44,957 nt of DNA. Origin: an uncultured Lentisphaerota bacterium (lineage in GTDB: Bacteria > Verrucomicrobiota > Kiritimatiellia > RFP12 > UBA1067). This document shows positions 1 through 10,721 of this stretch, piece after piece (position 1 is the first letter of the stretch; each line of letters opens with the position of its first letter). The notes beneath the pieces were generated by a model that did not search any database, was not told the DNA's origin, and saw only the letters and a list, made by a program, of their open reading frames with translations. The DNA is taken from positions 1 through 44,957 of the forward strand of contig ONRL01000010.1 in NCBI GenBank assembly GCA_900320225.1. Direction: 5' to 3'. Position numbers and translations under genes: made by a program.

Positions 1-3286
<3,286 letters not shown>

Positions 3287-3293
3287 TGAGTGA

Positions 3294-4052
3294 ATGAACA
3301 AATGCTTTTACCTCTTGCCGCTGGCATGTCTGGTGGGATTCGTCGTCGGGTCCTGGGGGCCCCGCGCGGATCTCCGTGCGCTGAAGGAACTTGGCAAAAA
3401 CGAGAAGCGGGCCGCCGCGGAGCAGAAGCCGGACGGCCTCGACACGTTCGCGCGCATGGCGAAAATCCCCGAAACGGCGCGGCATCCCCGGCGGCGCCGC
3501 CCGACGCGTGCCGAGGCGAGGCGTTCTGTCATCGCTATCACCAACGCGCCGAAGGCCGAGGTGTCGGCAGCCGTTCCGGGGAATACGAACGCCGTCGCCG
3601 CCGCCGAGGCGCCGAAGAGGCGCCGCATGCCGGACGACCTGGCCGCGCGGATCGACGAGGCGCAGGAAATGTGGGCGACGCGCGTGGACGTGGCCCGCGC
3701 CCAGTGGAAGGCGAAGCTGAAGCTGTCTGGCGAGGCGGAGAAGGCGTTCGACGATGCCTTGCAGGACATGAACGAGAAGCTCTACGCGAGCGTGTCGGCC
3801 CTCGCCGAACGCTTGGCTTCCGATGAAAAGATGACACCGGAACTCGGTTTCCGGCTCATGGGCGACACCTCCGCGATTCTTGCCGAGACGTACGACAAGA
3901 TCGGCGCGCAGTTGCCGCAGGATCAGCGGGCGGAGGTTTCGGAGATGCAGATGATCGACTTCATCGACCCTGCCGTCGCCGAGCCGTTGGTCAAAGTGCA
4001 GGACAAGCTGGAGGGCTTCTCCATGCGCGCGCCCGGCGAGGAGGGGAGATAG
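3294..4052 (+). CDS. Hypothetical membrane-anchored or exported protein
   Basis: This 252-residue protein is not recognised. It starts MNKCFYLLPLACLVGFVVGSW, a hydrophobic N-terminal segment that could be a signal peptide or anchor. Next come a low-complexity Ala/Lys/Arg-rich linker (to about residue 110) and a charged, mostly helical C-terminal half with EMWATRVDVARAQWKAKLKL and DDALQDMNEKLYASV. The start is preceded by GGGAGATGAG. The ABC permease gene follows after 3 bases, so the protein probably serves the same envelope system, perhaps as an accessory subunit. That role is inferred from position only. Confidence 0.7.
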   Translation: MNKCFYLLPLACLVGFVVGSWGPRADLRALKELGKNEKRAAAEQKPDGLDTFARMAKIPETARHPRRRRPTRAEARRSVIAITNAPKAEVSAAVPGNTNAVAAAEAPKRRRMPDDLAARIDEAQEMWATRVDVARAQWKAKLKLSGEAEKAFDDALQDMNEKLYASVSALAERLASDEKMTPELGFRLMGDTSAILAETYDKIGAQLPQDQRAEVSEMQMIDFIDPAVAEPLVKVQDKLEGFSMRAPGEEGR

Positions 4053-4055
4053 CCC

Positions 4056-4922
4056 GTGCGCAGCCTGTGGCGAATCGCGCAGACCGCGCTCTGCGAATGG
4101 GAGAACGCGCTCCGCAGCCGTCGCGCGCTCGTGCTGCTGCTGCTCTACCTTGCGGCGGCGGTGCTGTGCATGAACGGGACGATCTCCGTGCTCGGGAAGA
4201 TGGAAACCGAACTTGTGCGCGTGCTGCGTCTGCCGGATTCGGGCCAGGCGGGCGTCGTGTCCGAGACGCTGTGGAAGTCGAAGTCGTTCCGCAACATGAT
4301 CGCGGCGGGCGTGGACGACCGCCTCGTGTTCGAGGACATCTCGAAGCGCCATCCCGTGGAGCTTCTCTACGCCTGGTTCGCTTTCTTCTGCGCGCCGCTT
4401 CTGGTGGTGCTCGTGAGCGGCACGCGCGTGGCGGAGGATCTCCGCACGGGCGTGGCGCGCTACATGCTCGTGCGCACGTCGCGTCTTGAATGGTCGCTCG
4501 GCAAGTACGCCGGGCAGGCGCTCATGATCGCGTGCGCCCTTGCGGTGAGCGCCGTGGGGGCGTGGTGCGTGGCGCTTTACCGCCTGCCGGCGGCGACGGC
4601 CGGCCGCCTGTTCCTGCCGATGCTGGGCTGGGGCGCGAGCGCGTGGTTCTACTCGCTGGCGTGGCTCGGCCTCGCGCTCGGCCTCTCGCACCTCACGCGC
4701 TCCGCAATGCGCGCCACGGCGTTCGGCATCCTGGGAATCGGTGTGTTCGAGGTGCTGCCGCATTTCTTCCCCGAAGTCGAGGCGATCCTGCCCTCCGGCG
4801 CGCGGTTGGGTCTGTGGCGGACCTCCTTCACGCCGCAGGCCGTCGCGGTGTTTCACCTTGCGACGCTCGGGCTCGTGTATTTCATGGCCGGGGCCGCCGT
4901 TTTTGCCAGGAGGGACGCATGA
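4056..4922 (+). CDS. ABC-2 type transporter permease
   Basis: This is a 288-residue integral membrane protein. It has about six hydrophobic segments: ALVLLLLYLAAAVLC, WFAFFCAPLLVVLVSG, ALMIACALAVSAVGAW, a Leu/Trp-rich stretch, FGILGIGVFEVLPHFF, and a C-terminal LATLGLVYFMAGAAVF. The first loop is long and extracytoplasmic, as in ABC-2 permeases. The GTG start at 4056 sits behind a strong GAGGGGAG site. The stop overlaps the start of the ATPase gene by ATGA, which implies translational coupling and a permease-ATPase partnership. The substrate cannot be read from the sequence. Confidence 0.8.
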   Translation: MRSLWRIAQTALCEWENALRSRRALVLLLLYLAAAVLCMNGTISVLGKMETELVRVLRLPDSGQAGVVSETLWKSKSFRNMIAAGVDDRLVFEDISKRHPVELLYAWFAFFCAPLLVVLVSGTRVAEDLRTGVARYMLVRTSRLEWSLGKYAGQALMIACALAVSAVGAWCVALYRLPAATAGRLFLPMLGWGASAWFYSLAWLGLALGLSHLTRSAMRATAFGILGIGVFEVLPHFFPEVEAILPSGARLGLWRTSFTPQAVAVFHLATLGLVYFMAGAAVFARRDA

Positions 4923-6112
4923 CGGGATTTGCTTTGGAGACACGCAACCTGGTGAAGCGCTATGGCCGCCGCCGGGTGCTGGACGGTTTCACGCTCGCTG
5001 TGCCGCGTGGCGCGGTGCTGGGTCTGGTCGGCGCGAACGGCGCGGGCAAGACGACGTGGATGATGACGGTGGCGGGGTTGCTGCGCCCGGCGTCCGGCAC
5101 CATCGACATCCTGGGCGGCGGTCCATTCGACGCGGCCATCCACGCGGGACGCCTTGCGCTTCTGCCGCAGGATTCCGAACTGCCGCTGGAGGCGACGCCG
5201 ACGGGGCTCTTCTACCGTTTTGGACGGTTGCAGGGACTTTCGGCGGAGACCGCCCGGCGCAGCGCGGCCGAGGTGCTCAAGGCCGTGAACCTCGCCGACC
5301 GCGCGAAGTCCTCCATCCGCTCCCTCTCGCATGGCATGCGCACGCGCGTGCGCGTGGCGCAGTGCTTCCTGGGAAACCCGGAGCTGGTGCTGCTGGACGA
5401 GCCGCTGAACGGACTCGACCCGCTGGAGGCCGATCGCCTTCGACGGTTCCTGCGTGCACGCGCCGGAAAGCAGACGATTGTCATTTCATCCCACAATCTG
5501 CACGACGTGGAACAGCTCTGCACGCACGTGGCGTTCGTCGAGAACGGGAAGGTCGTGCGCATGGACACGATGTCGGCGCTCACGCGCGGACGATCGCTTG
5601 AGTCGGTGTTCCTGGAACAGGCGGGTGAGAGACCGGAAGCCGACGAGCTGTCTCCGGCGGAACGTCTTGTGGCGAAGTTGAAGGAACGGGGCCTGACGTG
5701 CGTGACGGCGGAGAGCTGCACGGGCGGCGGCGTGGGGAGTGCGATCACGGCCGTACCAGGTTCGAGCGCGGTGTTCCTGGGGGGCGTGATCAGCTACGCG
5801 AACGAAGTGAAGCGCGACGTGCTCGGTGTGCCGCAGGAAGTCCTCGACGTCCACGGTGCGGTGTCGCCTGAATGCGCCGAGCGGATGGCGTCCGGCGCGC
5901 GCAACCTGCTGAAGGCCGATCTCGCGGTGTCGCTCACGGGCATCGCGGGACCCGACGGCGGCAGCGCCGAGAAGCCCGTCGGCCTCGTCTGGTTCGGCCT
6001 CGCGACGAAGGACGGCGTGCGTACCGAGAAGATGGTTTTCAGCGGCGACCGCGCGTCAGTCCGCGCGCAGGCGGTCGACCACGCCCTTGGATTGCTTCTT
6101 TCGGCCGTATGA
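4919..6112 (+). CDS. ABC transporter ATPase fused to CinA-C/PncC-type nicotinamide-nucleotide amidase domain
   Basis: This single 397-residue open frame carries two families. Residues 1-235 are an ABC ATPase: Walker A GANGAGKTT, Q-loop LPQDSE, signature LSHGM in place of LSGGQ, Walker B LVLLDEPLNGLD, and switch His in ISSHNL. Residues of about 240-397 are a CinA C-terminal domain with TAESCTGG, GSSAVFLGGVISYANE, HGAVSPE and LTGIAGPDGG; stand-alone PncC deamidates nicotinamide mononucleotide for NAD salvage. The linker GERPEADELSPAERL joins them without a stop. A one-base indel near 5625 (gcgggtgaga contains an out-of-frame TGA) could have merged two genes, so the fusion may be a sequence error. 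The ATG overlaps the permease stop. Both domain calls are firm; the fusion is less so. Confidence 0.85.
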   Translation: MTGFALETRNLVKRYGRRRVLDGFTLAVPRGAVLGLVGANGAGKTTWMMTVAGLLRPASGTIDILGGGPFDAAIHAGRLALLPQDSELPLEATPTGLFYRFGRLQGLSAETARRSAAEVLKAVNLADRAKSSIRSLSHGMRTRVRVAQCFLGNPELVLLDEPLNGLDPLEADRLRRFLRARAGKQTIVISSHNLHDVEQLCTHVAFVENGKVVRMDTMSALTRGRSLESVFLEQAGERPEADELSPAERLVAKLKERGLTCVTAESCTGGGVGSAITAVPGSSAVFLGGVISYANEVKRDVLGVPQEVLDVHGAVSPECAERMASGARNLLKADLAVSLTGIAGPDGGSAEKPVGLVWFGLATKDGVRTEKMVFSGDRASVRAQAVDHALGLLLSAV

Positions 6113-6189
6113 CCGACTGGACGCCATGGGTGCTGGCGAGCTCGGTGTTGCGCGCGCTCTACGACATCGCGAAGAAGGCGGAGAAATGA
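6109..6189 (+). CDS. 26-residue microORF, possible remnant of an EamA/DMT-type transporter
   Basis: The ORF starts in an ATGA overlap with the preceding fusion gene and ends in an ATGA overlap with rarA, so it is coupled on both sides. The peptide starts MTDWTPWVLASSV and ends LYDIAKKAEK. The pattern of aromatic and hydrophobic residues followed by LYD-x-xKK resembles the first transmembrane segment of EamA/DMT transporters, which often begin W-LAL-SAL-GLYDxxKK. It could be the stub left by deletion of such a gene, or a small coupling peptide. No strong ribosome site precedes it. Both the coding status and the homology are tentative. Confidence 0.4.
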   Translation: MTDWTPWVLASSVLRALYDIAKKAEK

Positions 6190-7535
6190 AAAAGGTCAAT
6201 CAACCAAGTCTGTTCGAATCGCAGGACGACGACGACGCGACGCCGCTTGCGGAGCGGCTCAGGCCGCGCACCCTTGACGAAGTGGCCGGCCAGGGGCATT
6301 TGATCGGCGAGGGGAAGGTCCTCCGCGGGATGATCGCGAACGACAAGGTCCCGTCGATGATCTTCTGGGGGCCGCCCGGCGTGGGAAAGACCACGCTCGC
6401 GAACGTCATCGCCCTGACGACCAACGCCCGCTTCGTGACGTTCTCGGCCGTGACGAGCGGGATCAAGGACATCAAGGACGTGATGCGGGAGGCGGAGGAG
6501 GGCCGCGTCTTCGGACGGAAGACGATCGTCTTCGTCGACGAGATCCACCGCTTCAACAAGGCTCAGCAGGACGCGTTCCTCCCGTTCGTCGAGAAGGGCA
6601 GCATCATCCTCATCGGCGCGACCACGGAGAACCCGTCGTTCGAGGTGAACGGCGCGCTTCTCTCGCGCTGCAAGGTGTTCGTGCTGAAGGGGCTGACGGA
6701 GGACGAGATCGTCGGGCTGCTCCGCCGCGCGCTGGCCGACCCGCGCGGGTTCGGCCGCAGGCGCGTGGTGATTTCCGACGACATGCTGAAGGCCATCGCG
6801 GTCTTCGCCAACGGCGACGCGCGCGCGGCGCTCTCGACGCTGGAGATGGTGGTGCTGAACAGCGAGGAGGCCGGCGGCACGATCACCGTGACGGCGGACT
6901 GCGTCGAGCAATGCACGTCCCGGAAGTCGCTCCTGTACGACAAGGGCGGCGAGGAGCACTACAACATCATCTCCGCGCTCCACAAGTCCATGCGCAATTC
7001 CGACCCGGACGCGGCGGTGTACTGGCTCGCGCGCATGCTCGAGGGCGGAGAGGACCCGCTGTACGTGGCGCGCCGCGTGACGCGCTTCGCGAGCGAGGAC
7101 GTGGGGCTGGCCGATCCGCATGCGCTGGAGATCGCGGTCGCCGCCTACCACGCCTGCCATTTCATCGGCATGCCGGAATGTTCCGTCCATCTCGCGGAGG
7201 CCGTCATCTACCTGTCGCTCGCGCCCAAGTCCAACTCCTCCTACATCGCCTACGAAAGGGCCAAGAAGGACGCGCTGGAGCGCATCGCGGAGCCCGTCCC
7301 CCTCGTGATTCGCAACGCGCCGACGAAGCTCATGAAGGAGCTCGAGTACGGCAAGGGCTACAGGCTCGCGCACTACGCCGAGAACAAGATCGCCGACGTG
7401 CAGTGCCTCCCGGATTCGCTGCAGGGGACGGAATACTACTCGCCCACGAACGAAGGCGTCGAGGCGCGGATCGCCAAGCGGCTCGGTGAGATCAAGGCAT
7501 GGAAGGCTGAACTCGTCAGGCGGCGACACCCTTGA
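6186..7535 (+). CDS. rarA: Replication-associated recombination protein A (AAA+ ATPase)
   Basis: RarA (MgsA) is a clamp-loader-like AAA+ ATPase that acts at stalled replication forks together with SSB. The protein has 449 residues, close to E. coli RarA (447). Visible motifs are LAERLRPRTLDEVAGQGHL near residue 20, Walker A GPPGVGKTT, Walker B VFVDEIHRF, sensor 1 GATTENPSFEVN followed by LLSRC, and the C-terminal SNSSYIAYERAKKD tetramerisation region. It starts with MKKVNQPSLF, a QxxLF-type terminus. AAGGCGGAG precedes the ATG. The stop codon lies inside the first unit of the 34-bp repeat array, so the last residues (RRHP) may be repeat-encoded. Confidence 0.95.
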   Translation: MKKVNQPSLFESQDDDDATPLAERLRPRTLDEVAGQGHLIGEGKVLRGMIANDKVPSMIFWGPPGVGKTTLANVIALTTNARFVTFSAVTSGIKDIKDVMREAEEGRVFGRKTIVFVDEIHRFNKAQQDAFLPFVEKGSIILIGATTENPSFEVNGALLSRCKVFVLKGLTEDEIVGLLRRALADPRGFGRRRVVISDDMLKAIAVFANGDARAALSTLEMVVLNSEEAGGTITVTADCVEQCTSRKSLLYDKGGEEHYNIISALHKSMRNSDPDAAVYWLARMLEGGEDPLYVARRVTRFASEDVGLADPHALEIAVAAYHACHFIGMPECSVHLAEAVIYLSLAPKSNSSYIAYERAKKDALERIAEPVPLVIRNAPTKLMKELEYGKGYRLAHYAENKIADVQCLPDSLQGTEYYSPTNEGVEARIAKRLGEIKAWKAELVRRRHP

Positions 7536-7632
7536 AAATGTGCGATTGACACTGATTCGATACTCTTGAAAATGTGCGATTGAGACGAATTAGATACCCT
7601 TGAAAATGTGTGTCTTGATGTTGACCGATAAA
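7531..7632. repeat. Three tandem 34-bp repeats at the rarA 3' end
   Basis: Units begin with CTTGAAAATGTG at 7531, 7565 and 7599, exactly 34 bp apart. Units 1 and 2 differ at about four positions, and unit 3 has drifted after its first 12 bases. The first unit contains the rarA TGA (7533-7535). Unit 3 contains the -35 box of the next promoter. There are no spacers, so it is not a CRISPR array. Confidence 0.8.
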
Positions 7633-7649
7633 CGCAGATGTGGTAGAAT
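7621..7649 (+). promoter_or_regulatory. Sigma70-type promoter, TTGACC-17-TAGAAT
   Basis: TTGACC at 7621-7626 and TAGAAT at 7644-7649 are separated by 17 bp, with an extended -10 TGG. Transcription would start near 7656 and give a leader of about 100 nt before the ORF at 7760. The -35 box lies in the third 34-bp repeat unit. The leader contains the inverted repeat GTTTTC-AACGCA-GAAAAC. Confidence 0.65.
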
Positions 7650-7759
7650 TGCCGTGTTTTCAACGCAGAAAACAGGTGAAACGAAAGATATACGTATCTT
7701 CCGCTCTACAAGGCACCGTTGCTTGTGGCGTGCCGATAGGTTAGACTGGTGGTATTACC

Positions 7760-7835
7760 ATGAACTTCAGATACGGAAAGAAAGAGGTCGAATATCTCAA
7801 GGCGAAGGATCGGAAACTCGGCGCGGTCATCAACC
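7760..7835 (+). repeat. 5' fragment of an AlkA-like glycosylase gene, duplicate of 10646-10721
   Basis: About 76 bp match the start of the intact glycosylase gene at 10646, with about six mismatches. All but the last are synonymous (for example aac/aat, gtc/gtt, gat/gac). Similarity stops abruptly after GAVI. The pattern suggests the fragment came from a second copy that evolved under selection rather than a freshly decayed one. Confidence 0.85.
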
Positions 7836-8290
7836 ATTCTCGCGGCGTCCGTTACATGGCGAAGAAAGTGATCCATCTGTTGTTTTGTTTCTTGGTCTTT
7901 GCGGCTGCCGCAAAGGACGATAAGGAATTTCCGGCGATATACGGTTTCCCGGTCGTGTCGGTGCGCGAAACCGTATATGGTCCACAAATCTCATGCTGGA
8001 CGTTCAATGAGAATCTGTACGGCATCCAGATTTCGCCCGTTCTGGGATTGTCGGTCGAATGCGTGGGACTTCAAGCGGGATTGGGTAACCTCGCCAAAAA
8101 TCTTAGAGGTGTTCAAGTGGGATTGTTTATGAACGAAGTGCAGGAATCGGCGTGTGGGATGCAGATTGGATTGTTTAATTTAAGAAGCGCAGACACAAAG
8201 GGCATTTTCGCTCAAATCGGATTGCTCAACCTTGGAGGCCCATGGCACAATATCGAGAGCGTTTGGCCAATTCTCTATTTTCACTGGTAA
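7760..8290 (+). CDS. Hybrid ORF: glycosylase N-terminal stub joined to an exported LA_2272-type surface-repeat protein
   Basis: Residues 1-25 (MNFRYGKKEVEYLKAKDRK onward) duplicate the N-terminus of the AlkA-like glycosylase encoded at 10646. From Met33 (ATG at 7856) a new protein begins: MAKKVIHLLFCFLVFAAAA, a signal peptide. About 120 residues with repeated G(I/L/V)Q(I/V)G-type units follow: YGIQISPVLGLS, VGLQAGLGNLA, RGVQVGLF, CGMQIGLFN and FAQIGLLNLG. These match the surface-repeat family known from Leptospira LA_2272 and many Bacteroidota; the function is unknown. No clear ribosome site precedes 7856, so translation may start at 7760. The secreted part is probably the functional product, and the stub would spoil export if it is translated. 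Confidence 0.7.
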   Translation: MNFRYGKKEVEYLKAKDRKLGAVINHSRGVRYMAKKVIHLLFCFLVFAAAAKDDKEFPAIYGFPVVSVRETVYGPQISCWTFNENLYGIQISPVLGLSVECVGLQAGLGNLAKNLRGVQVGLFMNEVQESACGMQIGLFNLRSADTKGIFAQIGLLNLGGPWHNIESVWPILYFHW

Positions 8291-8306
8291 CGAAAGGAAA
8301 CAAAAA

Positions 8307-8903
8307 ATGAACAAACTACTCAAAGGAGGCATGATTATGCTTGGATTGATGGCGGGATGCTCGCCGCAGGAGACGACGGCGGCGCCCGCCGCGCCCGTGG
8401 AGGTCGCGAAGGGCAAGGTCGCGGTCGTCTACTTCTCATGGGGCGGCAACACGCGTTTCGCGGCGGAGACGATCGCGAAGAAGGCGGGTGCGGAGACGTT
8501 CGAGATCAAGGCGGAGAAGCCGTACAACAGCGACTTCCACAAATGTTGCGACGAGGCGAAGCCTGAATGCCGCGCCAAGACGCTCCGGCCGATCAAGCCG
8601 ATCGAGGGCCTTGACCTGGCCAAGTACGACGTCGTGTTCGTCGGTTCGCCGAACTGGTGGGGCACGATCGCGCCGCCCGTGCGCACGTGGTTGACGCAGA
8701 ACAGCGCCGCGCTTAAGGATAAGACCGTGTGCCTCTTCCAGACGCATGGCGGCGGCGGGATGCAGAGCCTTGGACGCGACTTCGCGGCAGTGGTGGGCAA
8801 TGAGGCGAAAATCCTTCCGCCTAAGGCGTTCGCCGGTTCGTCCGTCAAGTCGAGCGTCAAAGCCCTTGAAACCTTCGTCACCGACCGCATCACCGTCAAG
8901 TGA
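8307..8903 (+). CDS. Flavodoxin-like lipoprotein
   Basis: This protein has 198 residues. The N-terminus MNKLLKGGMIMLGLMAGC is a lipoprotein signal with lipobox LMAGC, so it is membrane-anchored outside the cytoplasm. The rest is a flavodoxin fold: KVAVVYFSWGGNTRFAAETIA is the FMN-phosphate loop, followed by YDVVFVGSPNWWGTIAPPVRTWL and CLFQTHGGGGMQSLG. It belongs to the long-chain Flavodoxin_4 group, often annotated as an NADPH-dependent FMN reductase or flavodoxin. A GAAAGGA ribosome site supports the start at 8307. The stop overlaps the next GTG start. The redox partner is unknown. Confidence 0.85.
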   Translation: MNKLLKGGMIMLGLMAGCSPQETTAAPAAPVEVAKGKVAVVYFSWGGNTRFAAETIAKKAGAETFEIKAEKPYNSDFHKCCDEAKPECRAKTLRPIKPIEGLDLAKYDVVFVGSPNWWGTIAPPVRTWLTQNSAALKDKTVCLFQTHGGGGMQSLGRDFAAVVGNEAKILPPKAFAGSSVKSSVKALETFVTDRITVK

Positions 8904-9775
8904 AGATTCTCGCAAACATTCTGCTTGCTGCCGTCGCGCCATGTTTGTGCGGGTGCGTCGATTGCGGGGCATTCCGTGATCTGGACTACGCCGACCGCGG
9001 CGAGTTGCCGCGTCTCGACGCGCTGGCACTGGACAGCGACGGAAGCGCGATCTACGGGCAGGTGCTTGTGCCGTCGTCGAAGTTCGAAAGGCCGCGTCCG
9101 TGCGCGATCATCTGCCACGGTTTCGCGGGGTTCACGCGCTGGGACGACGTGGCGCATGACTTGTGCAGGGCGGGGATCGTCGTGGTGACTCCGCACCATC
9201 GTGGCGCGTGGGGGAGCGAGGGCGACTACACCGTCTCGGGCTGCATACGCGACGCCGAGAATCTGGCGGCGTGGGCGATGTCACAGGAAACGTCGTCGAA
9301 ATACGGGATCGACCCTCAGGCCGTCTACCTCGTCGGGCATTCGATGGGCGGCAATAGCGTGATAAACGCAGCCGCGCGGGATGTCCGTATCCGCGGCGTC
9401 GCGCTGATCGCGCCATGCGACATCGGCTACATGGCTGAGCGGATGACGAAAAAGAATCTGACGGCATTCCTTGTCGGCGAAGGGCTGCATGTGCTTCATC
9501 GGAAGTCCGACGAAGCGGTGGTTGACGACATCCTGGCGAACGCCCGTGCGATGCGCTTTGTGAATGCCGCGAAGTCGGTTGGCGGCCGAAAGGTGTTCCT
9601 CGCGACGGGCGACTACGACGCAGTGGTTCCGTCCGAACCGCTTGACGCCTTGTGGCGACAGCTCCCCAACGATCCGAAACGGCATGTCCGCATGCGCTAT
9701 CGAGCCGACCATTCGCTGATGGGCGTCCGCCGCGCCCTCGCGCACGCGCTCGCCGGCTTCATCTTGGAGAAGTGA
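8900..9775 (+). CDS. Alpha/beta hydrolase, probable lipoprotein
   Basis: This 291-residue protein starts at a GTG that overlaps the previous stop (GTGA). The N-terminus MKILANILLAAVAPCLCGC is a probable lipoprotein signal. The alpha/beta hydrolase core follows: oxyanion strand AIICHGFAGFTRWDD, nucleophile elbow GHSMGG (Ser), acid TGDYDAVVP (Asp) and base ADHSLMG (His). HHRGAWGSEGDY resembles dipeptidyl-peptidase- and acyl-hydrolase-like members. The substrate is unknown. It is coupled to the flavodoxin-like gene and is followed after 2 bases by the cysteine-cluster gene. Confidence 0.85.
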   Translation: MKILANILLAAVAPCLCGCVDCGAFRDLDYADRGELPRLDALALDSDGSAIYGQVLVPSSKFERPRPCAIICHGFAGFTRWDDVAHDLCRAGIVVVTPHHRGAWGSEGDYTVSGCIRDAENLAAWAMSQETSSKYGIDPQAVYLVGHSMGGNSVINAAARDVRIRGVALIAPCDIGYMAERMTKKNLTAFLVGEGLHVLHRKSDEAVVDDILANARAMRFVNAAKSVGGRKVFLATGDYDAVVPSEPLDALWRQLPNDPKRHVRMRYRADHSLMGVRRALAHALAGFILEK

Positions 9776-9777
9776 TA

Positions 9778-10119
9778 ATGCCTCCGGCATCAAAAGTCTC
9801 GGTTTCGGGGTTCGCTTGCAGGCAATGCGGCGCGTGCTGCCGCATCAAGGACGGAATCGTGCGCGTATCAGACGCGGAGATCGCACGGATTGCCGCGTTC
9901 CTTGGTATGGCGGAGCAGGCATTCATCGACCGCGAGACGGAAGTTGCGCCGGATCGCCGCGGCCTGATACTCAAGAGCCGCTTGGACGGCGCGTGCGTCT
10001 GGCTCACGGACGACAACCGCTGCCGGATCCATTCCGTGAAGCCCGACAAATGCCGTACGTTTCCATACGAATGGACAAATGCCGACTCCCAGAAAGTTTG
10101 CCCAGGGCTTGCGGAATGA
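9778..10119 (+). CDS. YkgJ-family cysteine-cluster protein
   Basis: This 113-residue protein carries the signature of the YkgJ/UPF0153 family: FACRQCGACCRIKDG near the N-terminus, then ACVWLTDDNRCRIHSVKPDKC and FPYEWT. The conserved cysteines probably bind zinc or an Fe-S cluster; the biological role of the family is unknown. The gene begins 2 bases after the hydrolase stop and overlaps the mpg start by ATGA, so it is co-translated with the repair genes. Confidence 0.9.
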   Translation: MPPASKVSVSGFACRQCGACCRIKDGIVRVSDAEIARIAAFLGMAEQAFIDRETEVAPDRRGLILKSRLDGACVWLTDDNRCRIHSVKPDKCRTFPYEWTNADSQKVCPGLAE

Positions 10120-10649
10120 GACTGACGGAACAGGACTATCGGCCGGACGCCGTGACGATGGCAAAGGCGTTGCTGGGCATGACGCTGTGCCGCCGGCTGG
10201 ACGATGGCTCGGTCTTGCGGGCGCGGATTGTCGAAACGGAGGCGTATTTCGGCGAGGAGGACACCGCCTGCCATGCGCACAAGGGGCGGACGCCGCGCAC
10301 GGACGTGATGTATTCGCCCGGCGGCTACGCCTACGTCTATCTCTGCTACGGGATGCACGACATGCTCAACGTGGTGACAGGTCCTGCCGACCATCCGGAA
10401 GCCGTCCTCATTCGCGGCGTGGAGGGCGCGTCGGGTCCTGGGCGCGTCACGAAGGCGATGCACATTACGCGAGCTCTTAACCGCGAGAATCTCGTGGATT
10501 CGGAGCGGCTTTGGATCGAGAGGACGGACGGCCCCGCGCCACGTTTCAAGGCGACCACGCGCGTCGGCATCGGGTATGCGTCGAAGCGCGACCAGTCCCG
10601 CAAGTGGCGCTTTCTCATCAACGGGTCCAGGAGGCAAAAAACGTCATGA
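10116..10649 (+). CDS. mpg: 3-methyladenine DNA glycosylase, AAG/Mpg family
   Basis: This enzyme removes alkylated purines such as 3-methyladenine and hypoxanthine from DNA, the first step of base-excision repair. The 177-residue protein has the AAG hallmarks: ARIVETEAYFGEEDTACHA with the catalytic Glu and active-site His, KGRTPRTDVMYSPGGYAYVYLCYGMHDMLNVV with the intercalating Tyr region, AVLIRGVEG and GPGRVTKAM. Length fits the compact bacterial form (about 180-200). The ATG overlaps the upstream stop, and its own stop overlaps the next glycosylase start (ATGA). Confidence 0.95.
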   Translation: MRLTEQDYRPDAVTMAKALLGMTLCRRLDDGSVLRARIVETEAYFGEEDTACHAHKGRTPRTDVMYSPGGYAYVYLCYGMHDMLNVVTGPADHPEAVLIRGVEGASGPGRVTKAMHITRALNRENLVDSERLWIERTDGPAPRFKATTRVGIGYASKRDQSRKWRFLINGSRRQKTS

Positions 10650-10721
10650 ATTTCAGATACGGAAAGAAAGAGGTTGAATATCTCAAAGCGAAGGACCGGA
10701 AGCTCGGCGCGGTCATCGACC
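10646..10721 (+). repeat. Intact partner of the glycosylase 5' duplication
   Basis: Direct-repeat partner of 7760-7835. Together the two copies bracket a 2.9-kb block holding the surface-repeat protein, flavodoxin, hydrolase, YkgJ and mpg genes. Confidence 0.85.

Noticed and set aside
7531-7632. CRISPR array
   Set aside because: The 34-bp units are directly adjacent with no spacers and no cas genes are present.
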